A stretch of DNA of 64,000 bases. Source: Rodentibacter caecimuris (GTDB lineage: Bacteria > Pseudomonadota > Gammaproteobacteria > Enterobacterales > Pasteurellaceae). Location: assembly GCF_001019715.1 (NCBI RefSeq), contig NZ_BBXJ01000001.1:620001-684000 (forward strand), given 5' to 3'. This document shows positions 50,373-60,253 of this stretch, in pieces. The number at the start of each line of letters is the position of its first letter. Within the stretch, counting starts at the first letter, position 1. Position numbers and translations under genes: made by a program. The notes under the pieces are model-generated. The model worked only from the letters and a program-made list of their open reading frames with translations, searched no databases and was not told the DNA's origin.

Positions 50373-50405
50373 ACCGCACTTTGCGTCTTAACAAAAAAGT
50401 GCGGT
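50373..50405 (+). terminator. Uptake-signal hairpin between nrfA and nrfB
   Basis: ACCGCACTTT and AAAAGTGCGGT face each other, followed by TTATTTTC, 9 bp past the nrfA stop. It may stop part of the transcripts, or protect the nrfA mRNA 3' end, giving more NrfA than NrfB. Confidence 0.55.
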
Positions 50406-50436
50406 TATTTTCAACAATAAATTTGAGGTAATCCAA

Positions 50437-51075
50437 ATGAATTTAACTTCTTTTATTCGCAATATGGCAAAAGCAGTAGCATTGCTTATTTTTGCTGCTG
50501 CAACACCAATGATTGCACATGCACAAACGGATTCTACACAAAATTACGAACCGCAATTAGACAACCAACGTGATCCAAACCAATATTGTGCGAAATGTCA
50601 TAAATTTGACAAAGTAGATAAAAATCAAACATTGGATCAATCCGGTGGTGAGCTACACTTTGGCAAATTCCATGGTGCACACTTAAACCAAAAAAATCCA
50701 AACAACGGCAAACCGATCACCTGCGTAAGCTGTCACGGAGATATCACTGAAAACCACCGCCGTGGTGCAAAAGATGTAATGCGTTTTGAAGGTGATATTT
50801 TTGGTGAGAAAAAACCGATGTATTCCGTGCAAGAACAAAATCAAGTTTGTTTTGCTTGCCACCAACCTGATAAATTACGTGAAAAACTTTGGGCTCATGA
50901 CGTTCACGCAATGAAATTACCTTGTGCCAGCTGCCACACACTTCATCCTAAAGATGATGCTATGAAAGGTATTGAACCAAAACAACGTGTAAAACTTTGT
51001 GTTGACTGTCATGGTGAACAACAAAAACGCCAAGCCGAACAAGAAAAATCAACCGAACAAAAGGATAAACAATGA
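50437..51075 (+). CDS. nrfB: Pentaheme cytochrome electron donor to NrfA
   Basis: NrfB carries electrons from NrfCD to NrfA. The 212-residue precursor has a signal peptide ending MIAHAQ and five CxxCH sites (CAKCH, CVSCH, CFACH, CASCH, CVDCH). The C-terminus is charged and Gln/Lys-rich. It overlaps nrfC by 4 bases. Confidence 0.96.
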   Translation: MNLTSFIRNMAKAVALLIFAAATPMIAHAQTDSTQNYEPQLDNQRDPNQYCAKCHKFDKVDKNQTLDQSGGELHFGKFHGAHLNQKNPNNGKPITCVSCHGDITENHRRGAKDVMRFEGDIFGEKKPMYSVQEQNQVCFACHQPDKLREKLWAHDVHAMKLPCASCHTLHPKDDAMKGIEPKQRVKLCVDCHGEQQKRQAEQEKSTEQKDKQ

Positions 51076-51749
51076 CAACTTGCTCACGCCGAAACTTTGT
51101 TTCCGGCATGGGGGCAGTGATCCTTATGACGGGAACATCCTTAACTTCTTTAGCAAAAGAAGACAAGGCGGATAAAACCAAACGTTACGCAATGGTGCAT
51201 GATGAAACGACTTGCATTGGCTGTACGGCCTGTATGGATGCTTGCCGTGATGTCAACCAAGTGCCGCAAGGCGTATCTCGTTTAGAGATTTTGCGCAGCG
51301 AACCTTATGGCGAATTTCCAAACCAAAAATATGAGTTTTTCCGTCAATCTTGCCAACACTGTACAAATGCGCCTTGTGTGGCGGTTTGTCCAACCGGGGC
51401 ATCTTTCATTGATAAAGAAACCGGTATTGTCGATGTGCATAAAGATTTATGTGTAGGCTGCCAATATTGTATTGCAGTTTGCCCGTATCGTGTACGTTTC
51501 ATTCATCCGGAACATTTAACAGCAGATAAATGTAACTTCTGTCGTGACACTAATTTAGCCAATGGTAAACAGCCTGCCTGTGTAGAGGCTTGTCCGACAA
51601 AAGCATTAACCTTTGGCGATATGAACGATCCGACCAGTGAAGTAGCCCGTAAGGTAAAAGAAAAACCGGTTTATCGCACAAAAGTGGAATTAGGGACACA
51701 ACCAAATCTCTACCATATTCCATTCCAACATGGGGAGCCTAGAAGATGA
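51072..51749 (+). CDS. nrfC: Nrf iron-sulfur protein
   Basis: NrfC passes electrons from the membrane quinol oxidase NrfD to NrfB. The 225-residue protein has a Tat signal (SRRNFVSGMGAV) and four ferredoxin-type Cys clusters: CIGCTACMDAC, CQHCTNAPCVAVC, CVGCQYCIAVC and CNFC...CVEAC, enough for four [4Fe-4S] centres. It overlaps nrfB and nrfD by 4 bases each. Confidence 0.96.
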   Translation: MTTCSRRNFVSGMGAVILMTGTSLTSLAKEDKADKTKRYAMVHDETTCIGCTACMDACRDVNQVPQGVSRLEILRSEPYGEFPNQKYEFFRQSCQHCTNAPCVAVCPTGASFIDKETGIVDVHKDLCVGCQYCIAVCPYRVRFIHPEHLTADKCNFCRDTNLANGKQPACVEACPTKALTFGDMNDPTSEVARKVKEKPVYRTKVELGTQPNLYHIPFQHGEPRR

Positions 51750-52711
51750 TGTTAGATTATCCAGTTCCGTTCCACACACCAAATTTAGTGTGGGACTCAA
51801 CCATTGCGATCTATTTGTTTTTACTCGGGATCTCATCCGGTGCAGTACAATTAGCCGTTGCATTTAAACGTAGCCATAAATTGGAAAATCCAAGCCAAAA
51901 CTGGATTATTCGTGCCGGTTTGATTTTAGGCTCGGTACCGACATTAATCGGCTTAACACTGTTAATTTTCCACTTGGCACGCCCTTGGACATTCTGGAAA
52001 TTGATGTTCAACTATCAGTTTGATTCCGTCATGTCTATGGGGGTTATGCTCTTCCAAATTTATATGCTGTTCTTGGTATTATGGGGCATTACGATATTCA
52101 AAAATGAAATTGAAGCAATCGTCCATCGCTTTATGCCAAAACTAAAATTTGTGATGAAGCTAATTAACTTTGCAGAACGTTTAACCAATCCGGTGGAAGT
52201 ACTTTTATTCATATTGGCGGCAGTACTAGGCGCTTACACCGGTTTCTTACTTTCTGCCCTAATTAGTTATCCAATGCTGAATAACCCTGTATTGCCGGCA
52301 TTGTTCTTAGCTTCAGGCACATCCTCCGGTATTGCGGCAACATTCTTAATGATTTTGATTGCCGGCAAACTAAAAGGCGATTCCCACGAATCCCACTTTA
52401 TACACAAATTTGAAGTGCCGGTTATGGTAACAGAGCTTGGATTGTTAGTGTGTTTCTTTGTGGGATTACATTTTGGTGGCGGGCAAAAAACCGTTGCACT
52501 TCACAACGCGCTTTCCGGATTTTGGGGAATGGTATTCTGGATTGGTGTATTCTTTATCGGGATTTTAACACCGTTAATTGCAAATATGCTTTCATCCGAA
52601 CGACTCAAATATAACCGTAACTTTATCATTCTAGTATCGGTTTTTGACTTAATCGGTGTACTCTGTCTGCGGTACTTTATTTTGTATGCGGGACAGTTAA
52701 CGGTTGCTTAG
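51746..52711 (+). CDS. nrfD: Quinol-oxidising membrane subunit NrfD
   Basis: NrfD takes electrons from menaquinol. The 321-residue protein has about eight membrane segments and matches the NrfD/PsrC family, with WDSTIAIYLFLLGISSG near the N-terminus and HLARPWTFWKL after the third segment. A strong terminator follows its stop codon. Confidence 0.95.
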   Translation: MMLDYPVPFHTPNLVWDSTIAIYLFLLGISSGAVQLAVAFKRSHKLENPSQNWIIRAGLILGSVPTLIGLTLLIFHLARPWTFWKLMFNYQFDSVMSMGVMLFQIYMLFLVLWGITIFKNEIEAIVHRFMPKLKFVMKLINFAERLTNPVEVLLFILAAVLGAYTGFLLSALISYPMLNNPVLPALFLASGTSSGIAATFLMILIAGKLKGDSHESHFIHKFEVPVMVTELGLLVCFFVGLHFGGGQKTVALHNALSGFWGMVFWIGVFFIGILTPLIANMLSSERLKYNRNFIILVSVFDLIGVLCLRYFILYAGQLTVA

Positions 52712-52730
52712 GTAATAGTTGTTTTATAGA

Positions 52731-52762
52731 GAAAGGCGTATTAATATGCGCCTTTCTTTTTT
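52731..52762 (+). terminator. Terminator between nrfD and nrfE
   Basis: AAAGGCGTAT, loop TTAAT, ATGCGCCTTT is followed by CTTTTTT. The stem has nine Watson-Crick pairs and one G-U. It separates nrfABCD from the heme-lyase genes, which presumably need less expression and depend on read-through. Confidence 0.85.
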
Positions 52763-52799
52763 GAAACCCGATTTTAATCATTTAAAAATAAATTTTATT

Positions 52800-54707
52800 A
52801 TGCTCCCAGAACTTGGTTTCCTTTCTCTTTTAGTTGCCACTATTAGTGCTTTGTTCCTTGCATTGCTGCCACAAATCGGCTTACTCAAAAAAAATTCAAC
52901 GTTAATTAATTCCGCTTGGTGGTTAAGCTATATTTTTACCCTCTCAACGATCATCTCCATTAGCATTCTCGCCTATTCTTTTGCCGTGGACGATTTCACG
53001 CTTGAATATGTGGCAGCGCACTCCAATTCCCAGCTACCGACATTCTTCAAAGTCGCCGCCACGTGGGGAGGACACGAAGGATCCATGCTGTTCTGGTTAT
53101 TTTCATTAAGTTTATGGCTTGCCGCTTTTGCTATTTTCAACCGAAAAAATGACCGCACTTTTTCCACGCAAACGCTCTCCTTACTCGGTTTAATTTGCTT
53201 AGGATTTGCCGTTTTTATTCTATTTTATTCTAATCCCTTTGGGCGTATTTTTCCCGCACCAATGGAAGGGCGGGATCTCAATCCAATGCTTCAAGATGTG
53301 GGATTAATTTTTCACCCGCCATTGCTCTATATTGGTTATGTGGGCTTTGCAGTGAATTTTGCAATGACGCTATCCGCGCTGATTTATAACCTGCCTGTCA
53401 AACAAATTGCCCATAAAATGCGTGGCTGGATATTGTTTTCTTGGTTATTTCTCACACTTGGTATTGTATTGGGTGCTTGGTGGGCATATTACGAGCTGGG
53501 TTGGGGCGGCTGGTGGTTTTGGGATCCGGTGGAAAATGCCTCGCTGATGCCATGGTTAGTGGGGCTTGGTTTGTTGCATAGTTTAACGATTACTGAAAAA
53601 CAAGGGGCGTTTAATTATTGGACAACCCTGTTTTCTCTCCTTGCTTTCGCCTTCAGCATACTGGGAACATTTATCGTACGCTCCGGTGCACTCACCTCGG
53701 TTCATGCTTTTGCTTTGGATAACACCCGTGGTTATATACTGCTATTAATTTTCTTTTTACTCACGCTATTTGCCTTCGGGTTATTTGCTCTGCGCGCAAG
53801 CAATAATACGCAAAGTGCGGTCAGATTTCGGCTGATTTCTAAAACTGGCGGTATTTTATTATTCAATATTCTATTAACGATTGCGATTGTTTCCACCTTT
53901 TTAGGCACATTCTATCCTATGCTGTTTCAAGCTATGAATTGGGGATCGATTTCTGTCGGCAGCCCCTATTTCAACAGTATTTTCTTACCTATTTTAACGG
54001 GGATGCTCATTGCCATGGTCGTTTCCCTCGCATTACGCCAATCAAAATTTGATCGTGCTTTTTTCGCACGTTGTTTATTACTACTCATCCCCTCTTTCGG
54101 ACTATCCGCCTTAATGATTTGGCAGCAAATTCACAATAATGATACGCTCACTTTTCACAGCTTTGCTTTCTCATTATTAAGTCTTGCTATCTGGCTTTTC
54201 TTTGCTACTTTATGGCAAAACTGGCGCAAAATTCGTTTAACTCAGTTTGGTATGATTCTTGCCCATTGCGGTGTTGCTATTGCAACGATGGGGGCGGTGA
54301 TGAGCAGTTATTTTGGTAGTGAAATTGGTGCTCGTCTTGCGCCGCAACAAAGCCAAAAACTAGGGCAATATGAATTTTATTACCGTCAATTTTCTAATGA
54401 AATCGGCCCGAATTTCACCGCTGAAGTCGCTGTTTTCGATGTAACCGAAAATGGTAAAGTTTACGCAACAATTGTTCCCGAACGCCGTTATTACGATGTT
54501 CGAACCATGACTATGAGTGAAGTCGGCTTAAACGGAAATTTTTGGGGGGATTTATATATCGTCATGGGCGATGCCCTCGGCAAAGGCGAATTTACCTTCC
54601 GCCTACATTATAAACCGCTGATTCGTTGGCTTTGGGCTGGCGGAATTTTAATGGCATTGGGCGCATTTTTTAGTACGCTGACTTTGCGTCGAAAACGGGA
54701 AAAATAA
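52800..54707 (+). CDS. nrfE: Heme lyase subunit NrfE (CcmF family)
   Basis: NrfE, with NrfF and NrfG, attaches heme to the unusual CWTCK site of NrfA. The 635-residue membrane protein has the CcmF core [11 protein letters not shown], the WWD-type motif [17 protein letters not shown] and conserved histidines. The start is uncertain: ATG 52800 fits the family N-terminus ([11 protein letters not shown]) but has no clear ribosome site; ATG 52746 has AAGG upstream but lies inside the terminator stem and adds 18 residues. A general CcmF role is also possible. Confidence 0.88.
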   Translation: MLPELGFLSLLVATISALFLALLPQIGLLKKNSTLINSAWWLSYIFTLSTIISISILAYSFAVDDFTLEYVAAHSNSQLPTFFKVAATWGGHEGSMLFWLFSLSLWLAAFAIFNRKNDRTFSTQTLSLLGLICLGFAVFILFYSNPFGRIFPAPMEGRDLNPMLQDVGLIFHPPLLYIGYVGFAVNFAMTLSALIYNLPVKQIAHKMRGWILFSWLFLTLGIVLGAWWAYYELGWGGWWFWDPVENASLMPWLVGLGLLHSLTITEKQGAFNYWTTLFSLLAFAFSILGTFIVRSGALTSVHAFALDNTRGYILLLIFFLLTLFAFGLFALRASNNTQSAVRFRLISKTGGILLFNILLTIAIVSTFLGTFYPMLFQAMNWGSISVGSPYFNSIFLPILTGMLIAMVVSLALRQSKFDRAFFARCLLLLIPSFGLSALMIWQQIHNNDTLTFHSFAFSLLSLAIWLFFATLWQNWRKIRLTQFGMILAHCGVAIATMGAVMSSYFGSEIGARLAPQQSQKLGQYEFYYRQFSNEIGPNFTAEVAVFDVTENGKVYATIVPERRYYDVRTMTMSEVGLNGNFWGDLYIVMGDALGKGEFTFRLHYKPLIRWLWAGGILMALGAFFSTLTLRRKREK

Positions 54708-55237
54708 TGAAGAAAAAACTACTTTTTTTTACACCGCTCTTTATGCTTTTAGCGGTATGTATTTTATTAATCGCCGGGCTAAATCAGGATCCGAAAAAAA
54801 TCTCCTCTGCGCTAATTGATAAACCCGTACCGGAATTTTATCAGGCAAATTTACTTGCCCCCTCGCAAAAGATCAGCCCGAAAAATTTCCCGAAGCAAGC
54901 ATTTTTATTGAATGTTTGGGGCAGTTGGTGCGGCTATTGCAAGGAAGAACATCCGCTATTAATGGATATTGCCAAAACCACACCGATCATCGGTATTGAT
55001 TATCGGGACAACCCACAAAATGGACGTGAAATGCTCAAAAGAATGGGCAATCCCTTTCTTTTCACGATTGATGACAGCCACGGCGAGCTTGCTCTAAAAC
55101 TTGGCGTAGATGGCGCACCGGAAACTTATTTGGTGGATATGCACGGCGTGATTCGTTATCGCCATTCAGGATTACTTGAACGTGAAACCTGGGAAAACAT
55201 TTTTGTGCCGAAAATTCAAGAATTAATGAAAAAATGA
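54707..55237 (+). CDS. DsbE/CcmG-type thiol-disulfide protein
   Basis: The 176-residue protein has an N-terminal membrane anchor (about 4-25) and a thioredoxin fold with [13 protein letters not shown] (Cys pair near 73 and 76) and the GAPETYLVD cis-proline loop. It keeps apocytochrome heme-site cysteines reduced for ligation. Its ATG overlaps the nrfE stop, and it overlaps the next gene by 4 bases. Confidence 0.92.
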   Translation: MKKKLLFFTPLFMLLAVCILLIAGLNQDPKKISSALIDKPVPEFYQANLLAPSQKISPKNFPKQAFLLNVWGSWCGYCKEEHPLLMDIAKTTPIIGIDYRDNPQNGREMLKRMGNPFLFTIDDSHGELALKLGVDGAPETYLVDMHGVIRYRHSGLLERETWENIFVPKIQELMKK

Positions 55238-56289
55238 GAACGTTTTTAACCGCACTTTTATTCCTATTCAGCTTGTTTGCCCAAGCTGAAATAGTCGATA
55301 CCTACCAATTTAAAAACCAGGCGGATCGCACCCGAGCCGTACAACTGGCAAAATCTTTACGTTGCCCGCAATGCCAAAACCAAAACTTGGTAGAATCCAA
55401 TTCACCCATCGCTTATGACTTGCGGATTGAAGTCTATAATATGGTGAATGAAGGCAAAACAAATCAGCAAATTATCGACACAATGAAGGCAAGATTCGGT
55501 GATTTTGTCAATTACAAACCGCCTTTCCAATGGAATACGGCATTATTATGGCTATTACCGATAGGATTACTTATTTTAGCCTTCGGGTTGATTTGGTATT
55601 CCCGACAAAGAACTTCTCGGCTTGAGGATAATACTTCCCTTTCAGCATTCAATAACCTTGAGCAAGTCGAGCAAAATACGCATTTTCCGCAAAAGAGCAA
55701 TGGAAAAATCATGCTATGTATTTTTGCGTTACTCCTAGCCATCCCACTTAGCTATTATTTATCTCTTGATCGTTTTTCACGCTTACAAGAAGGTAAGCAA
55801 GCGATGATTTCCCAACATAACAAGCAAATTGAAATGGCAGACTTTCACAAAAAAGAAGATGTAATTAGTAAAATCCAAGATAAATTACGTGCCAATCCAA
55901 ATAACGACGAGGCGTGGATTCAACTCGGCGAGGCTTATGTACAAAATAATGAGTTTGACCATGCCCTCATTGCCTATGCAAACGCAGAAAAATTATCGGG
56001 CAGCAAACCGAATATTTTAGGCTTAAAAGCGACCGCACTTTATTACCAAGCAGGTCAGCGGCTTACGCCCGAAATTCAGCAACTTTTAACACAAGCCCTA
56101 GAACAGGATAAAAAAGAAGTGTCGAGTATTTCTTTGCTGGCTACAATTGAACTTGAACAACGTAATTATTCACAAGCAAAAAATTATTTACAGCAATTAT
56201 TAGATACCGGTAATGCTGCTGTTGATCGCCGCATGGTGATTCAACGTATGAAGATGTTAGAATTTTTAGACCGAGGACAAACACAGTGA
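55234..56289 (+). CDS. nrfF: Fused NrfF-NrfG type cytochrome c biogenesis protein
   Basis: The 351-residue protein joins two functions. Residues 1-125 are NrfF/CcmH-like: a signal peptide, the [16 protein letters not shown] heme-lyase thiol motif at about 42-57, and a membrane segment near 108. After a second membrane segment (about 158-177), the C-terminal part has TPR-like repeats ([25 protein letters not shown] and [15 protein letters not shown]) as in NrfG/CycH, which dock the apocytochrome. E. coli has separate nrfF and nrfG. Confidence 0.9.
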   Translation: MRTFLTALLFLFSLFAQAEIVDTYQFKNQADRTRAVQLAKSLRCPQCQNQNLVESNSPIAYDLRIEVYNMVNEGKTNQQIIDTMKARFGDFVNYKPPFQWNTALLWLLPIGLLILAFGLIWYSRQRTSRLEDNTSLSAFNNLEQVEQNTHFPQKSNGKIMLCIFALLLAIPLSYYLSLDRFSRLQEGKQAMISQHNKQIEMADFHKKEDVISKIQDKLRANPNNDEAWIQLGEAYVQNNEFDHALIAYANAEKLSGSKPNILGLKATALYYQAGQRLTPEIQQLLTQALEQDKKEVSSISLLATIELEQRNYSQAKNYLQQLLDTGNAAVDRRMVIQRMKMLEFLDRGQTQ

Positions 56290-57494
56290 GCCATTATTCC
56301 GAAACCCTGATTATCGGTGCCGGTGCAGCCGGCTTATTTTGTGCGGCACAACTAGGAAAATTAGGCAAAGAAGTAACCGTGCTGGATAATGGTAAAAAAA
56401 TTGGACGAAAAATCTTAATGTCTGGCGGCGGATTTTGTAATTTCACAAACCTTGAGGTGACACCGGCACACTATCTTTCGCAAAATCCACATTTTGTGAA
56501 ATCCGCGCTTGCCCGTTATACCAACTGGGATTTTATCTCAATGGTTGCAGAATACGGTATTGCTTATCATGAAAAAGAGCTTGGACAGCTTTTTTGTGAT
56601 GAAGGCGCAGAACAGATTGTAGAAATGTTGGCGAATGAATGTAAGAAATACCAAGTAAAGATACACTTACGCAATGAAATATCGCAGGTCGAACGGATTG
56701 AAAATGATGAGAAAGTGCGGTTCATTTTGCAGGTAAATTCAGCTCAATGGCAATGTAGAAATTTGGTTATCGCAACCGGCGGACTTTCAATGCCCGGCTT
56801 AGGCGCAACCCCCTTTGGTTATAAACTGGCGGAACAATTTGGCATTAACGTCATTCCACCACGAGCCAGCCTTGTGCCTTTCACTTATCGGGAAACCGAT
56901 CGATTTTTGACCGCACTTTCAGGCATTGGCCTACCGGTCACGATCACGGCAACATGCGGAAAGTCTTTTCACAATCAGTTACTTTTCACTCATCGTGGTA
57001 TTTCAGGTCCCGCCGTACTACAAATCTCTAATTATTGGCAACTGAATGAAAGTGTGGAAATTGATTTATTGCCGACACACAATCTGCAAGAAGAAATCCA
57101 TCAAACCAAGCAACAATCACCAAAACTCATGCTAAAAACCGTGCTGACGCGATTACTGCCGAAAAAATTAGTCGAGCTTTGGCTCGAACAAGGGTTTATT
57201 CAAGATGAAGCGATCGCTAACCTCAACAAAGAGCGGTTAAAAAATCTGCTGGATTTAGTTCATCATTGGCAATTTGTACCAAATGGAACGGAAGGTTATC
57301 GTACGGCGGAAGTTACCATGGGTGGGGTGGACACTCATCATATTTCTTCCAAAACTATGGAAAGTCAGCAAATAAAAGGACTATATTTTATCGGTGAAGT
57401 ATTGGATGTTGCCGGTTGGCTTGGGGGTTATAACTTCCAATGGGCATGGAGTTCCGCTTATGCTTGTGCCTTAGGGATTGGCAATGAGGCTTAA
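56286..57494 (+). CDS. HI0933-family FAD flavoprotein
   Basis: The 402-residue protein has an N-terminal FAD-binding fold (IIGAGAAGLFCAAQLG at 9-24, GRKILMSGGGFCNFTN) and a C-terminal GLYFIGEVLDVAGWLGGYNFQWAWSSA. It belongs to the HI0933/YhiN family, named for the H. influenzae gene; the reaction is unknown. It starts with GTG overlapping the stop codon of the nrfF gene, so it is translationally coupled to it. Confidence 0.9.
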   Translation: MSHYSETLIIGAGAAGLFCAAQLGKLGKEVTVLDNGKKIGRKILMSGGGFCNFTNLEVTPAHYLSQNPHFVKSALARYTNWDFISMVAEYGIAYHEKELGQLFCDEGAEQIVEMLANECKKYQVKIHLRNEISQVERIENDEKVRFILQVNSAQWQCRNLVIATGGLSMPGLGATPFGYKLAEQFGINVIPPRASLVPFTYRETDRFLTALSGIGLPVTITATCGKSFHNQLLFTHRGISGPAVLQISNYWQLNESVEIDLLPTHNLQEEIHQTKQQSPKLMLKTVLTRLLPKKLVELWLEQGFIQDEAIANLNKERLKNLLDLVHHWQFVPNGTEGYRTAEVTMGGVDTHHISSKTMESQQIKGLYFIGEVLDVAGWLGGYNFQWAWSSAYACALGIGNEA

Positions 57495-57544
57495 TCCTTT
57501 TTAAGCATAAAGTGCGGTTGTTTTTTTAGTTCATTTTCAAACAA

Positions 57545-57569
57545 AAAGCCAAGGATTCACCTTGGCTTT
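57545..57569. terminator. Bidirectional terminator between the flavoprotein gene and era
   Basis: AAAGCCAAGG and CCTTGGCTTT pair around ATTCA. The minus strand has a T-run after it. Uptake signals at 57510 and 57597 flank it. Confidence 0.85.
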
Positions 57570-57605
57570 CTACATGATAAAACTTACGGAAAACGAACCG
57601 CACTT

Positions 57606-58514
57606 TTATTCGTCCATATAGCCTAAGCTACGTAATGCACGTTCATCATCCGCCCAGCCGGACTTCACTTTTACCCAAAGTTCGAGATGGACTTTGTTAT
57701 CAAATAAACGTTCCATATCCGCACGGGCTTCCATACCAATAGTTTTAATTTTCTGCCCCTGTGCGCCAATCACCATTTTCTTTTGCCCTTCACGTTCAAC
57801 CAAAATCAACCCGTTGATTTCATAAGTGCCACGTTCATTCAGTTTAAATTGTTCAATTTCAACAGTGACCGAATAAGGCAATTCTTCGCCGGTAAAACGC
57901 ATTAATTTTTCACGGATAATTTCCGATGCCATAAAACGTTGCGAGCGATCTGTGACATAATCTTCAGGAAAATGATGTACACCTTCCCGTAAGGAAACAC
58001 GCACAATTTTTTTAAGTTCACCAACATTATTACCACGTTGGGCAGAAATCGGTACGATATGTGCAAAATCAAATTTACCGCTTAATTCAGTGATAAACGG
58101 CAATAAATCATCTTTATTTTTGATGTTATCTACCTTGTTAATCGCCAATACTACCGGTACTTTCGCGTTGCGAAGTTTGTTTAACACCATTTCATCATCG
58201 GCATTCCAATGGGTGCCGTCCACCACAAAAATGATAAGATCCACATCGCCAATGGCACTACTCGCCGCACGGTTCATTAAACGATTGATAGCACGTTTTT
58301 CTTCAATATGAAGCCCCGGAGTATCCACATAAATTTCTTGATAAGCCCCTTCTGTTTTGATCCCCACAATACGGTGACGGGTGGTTTGGGCTTTACGTGA
58401 AGTAATTGAGATTTTCTGCCCTAAAATTTTATTTAAGAGCGTTGATTTCCCGACATTCGGGCGACCTACAATGGCAATAAAGCCGCAATAGGTTTTGTTA
58501 AATTGTTCGGTCAT
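57606..58514 (-). CDS. era: Ribosome assembly GTPase Era
   Basis: Era matures 16S rRNA at the 3' end. The 302-residue protein has G1 GRPNVGKS (at 17-24), DTPGLH, NKVD (G4) and a C-terminal KH domain with [12 protein letters not shown]. It overlaps the end of rnc by 4 bases. Confidence 0.98.
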   Translation of the reverse strand: MTEQFNKTYCGFIAIVGRPNVGKSTLLNKILGQKISITSRKAQTTRHRIVGIKTEGAYQEIYVDTPGLHIEEKRAINRLMNRAASSAIGDVDLIIFVVDGTHWNADDEMVLNKLRNAKVPVVLAINKVDNIKNKDDLLPFITELSGKFDFAHIVPISAQRGNNVGELKKIVRVSLREGVHHFPEDYVTDRSQRFMASEIIREKLMRFTGEELPYSVTVEIEQFKLNERGTYEINGLILVEREGQKKMVIGAQGQKIKTIGMEARADMERLFDNKVHLELWVKVKSGWADDERALRSLGYMDE

Positions 58515-59194
58515 TTGATTTCCAATTCTTGTAAAATTTGTTCTGCCGCAGCCTGTTCTGCTTTACGGCGACTTGATCCTTTCGCCACGAAAGTGCGGTC
58601 AATTTTAGCTACATTTTTCACTTTGCATTCAACAGTGAAAGTCTGGCAATGGGGTTCACCTTGAATATTAATAACTTCATAACTTGGCAATGCCAACCCT
58701 TTACCTTGTAAATATTCCTGTAGGCGGGTTTTCGCGTCTTTTTGGTTATCACCCGGTTTGATTTCTGCCAACAGAGTTTGATACCAAGTTCGAATCACTT
58801 GTGTCGTTAGAATAATGCCTTGATCCAACGACATCGCGCCAATAATAGCCTCCACACAGTCCGCAAGGATTGATTCACGGCGAAAACCGCCGCTCTTTAA
58901 CTCCCCGGAACCAAGCGACATATATTCTCCCAGTTCAAACTGACGTGCTAACACTGCTAATGTTTTTTCTCTCACTAAAGTCGCCCGCATACGACTCAGT
59001 TCACCTTCGTTACAATGAGGGAATTGATGATACAAGGCTTCGGCAATCGTGAAATTGAGGATAGAATCGCCTAGAAATTCTAGGCGTTCATTATGTTTTG
59101 TGGCAGCACTTCGGTGGGTGAGTGCTAATTTTAAGAGCGAGATATCCCTAAATTGATAACCGATTTTTCGCTCTAATCTCTCTAAATGATTCAT
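58511..59194 (-). CDS. rnc: Ribonuclease III
   Basis: RNase III cuts double-stranded RNA in rRNA and mRNA processing. The 227-residue protein has the catalytic signature [13 protein letters not shown] near 37-49 and a C-terminal dsRNA-binding domain ending [13 protein letters not shown]. It is one base from lepB. Confidence 0.98.
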   Translation of the reverse strand: MNHLERLERKIGYQFRDISLLKLALTHRSAATKHNERLEFLGDSILNFTIAEALYHQFPHCNEGELSRMRATLVREKTLAVLARQFELGEYMSLGSGELKSGGFRRESILADCVEAIIGAMSLDQGIILTTQVIRTWYQTLLAEIKPGDNQKDAKTRLQEYLQGKGLALPSYEVINIQGEPHCQTFTVECKVKNVAKIDRTFVAKGSSRRKAEQAAAEQILQELEIK

Positions 59195-59195
59195 T

Positions 59196-60245
59196 TTATT
59201 TAATTGCTGTAAAGAAACGTTCGAAACGTAAGCCTGTCGGCCATTCGTTTGGTTCTTTTTCTAAGCTCATCCAAATATAAGTGGCTTTACCGACGATATT
59301 TTTTTCCGGCACAAATCCCCAAAAACGACTATCATCACTGTGATCGCGATTATCACCCATGACAAAATATTGCCCTTCCGGTACGACCCATTCTGCGATC
59401 GGATTCCCCTCTTGGGTAAAAAATTCCGGGCCGGCATAATAGCGATACGGGCTAATCAATACGTTGTGTACCACATCACCTTTTTCTGTCAATTCCAATT
59501 CATTCGGAAATGCCGGATTCGTTGGATTTTGACTATATTCAAACGCTTTACTTTCACAGTTTACTTCGCAAGGTTTACCTTCTTTACCATACACAATCTT
59601 CAATGTTTTTTGATCCATATCGAAAATGATACGGTCTCCGCCTTGCCCTACAATACGTTTAATATAATCCACACCGGACATATTATTTTTTGAGGTTAAC
59701 GCTAAATTTTCCGCATAAGCCGCTCGGGTTGCCCCCAATCCGGTACGAAGTAAGGCTTGTTCCGGCGCTTTAAATACGATGACATCACCACGTTGTGGCT
59801 TATCACCTGCAATAATCGTATTTTGAAAAATAGGATCTTTGACGCCATAAGCATATTTATTCACCACCAGAAAATCACCTACACGCAATGTTGATTCCAT
59901 TGAGCCGGAAGGAATTTGGAAAGGTTCAAATAAAAACGAACGGACAAAGAACACCACAGCAAGCACAGGAAATAATGAAGACAAAAACTCCGAACCTTCT
60001 GAAATAGGTTCGATTTTTGCCTTTTCTTCATCTGTTAATGCCTGACCAGAACGCTGCTCGGCACGAGCTATTTTACGTTGGCGTTTCGGCATAACAACAA
60101 AGCGATGGTAACACCATAATACGCCTGAAACCGTGGTCAAAATCAACAATAAAATACCGAAGGTATTCGGCAACTGGAAATAATCCAAAGCTTTCCAAAT
60201 ACCGAAACCAACGGCCAGTAAAATGATAAAAAATAAATTCGACAT
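59196..60245 (-). CDS. lepB: Signal peptidase I
   Basis: LepB removes signal peptides at the outer face of the inner membrane. The 349-residue protein has two N-terminal membrane segments, the catalytic Ser115 in [13 protein letters not shown] and Lys196 in DYIKRIVG, and a C-terminal [14 protein letters not shown] box. It is 8 bp downstream of lepA in the lepA-lepB-rnc-era unit. Confidence 0.97.
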   Translation of the reverse strand: MSNLFFIILLAVGFGIWKALDYFQLPNTFGILLLILTTVSGVLWCYHRFVVMPKRQRKIARAEQRSGQALTDEEKAKIEPISEGSEFLSSLFPVLAVVFFVRSFLFEPFQIPSGSMESTLRVGDFLVVNKYAYGVKDPIFQNTIIAGDKPQRGDVIVFKAPEQALLRTGLGATRAAYAENLALTSKNNMSGVDYIKRIVGQGGDRIIFDMDQKTLKIVYGKEGKPCEVNCESKAFEYSQNPTNPAFPNELELTEKGDVVHNVLISPYRYYAGPEFFTQEGNPIAEWVVPEGQYFVMGDNRDHSDDSRFWGFVPEKNIVGKATYIWMSLEKEPNEWPTGLRFERFFTAIK

Positions 60246-60253
60246 AGCTTTCC

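Noticed and set aside
59340-59693. 117-codon open frame on the plus strand inside lepB
   Set aside because: It is antisense to conserved LepB sequence and has a biased Phe/Ile composition with no recognisable domain.
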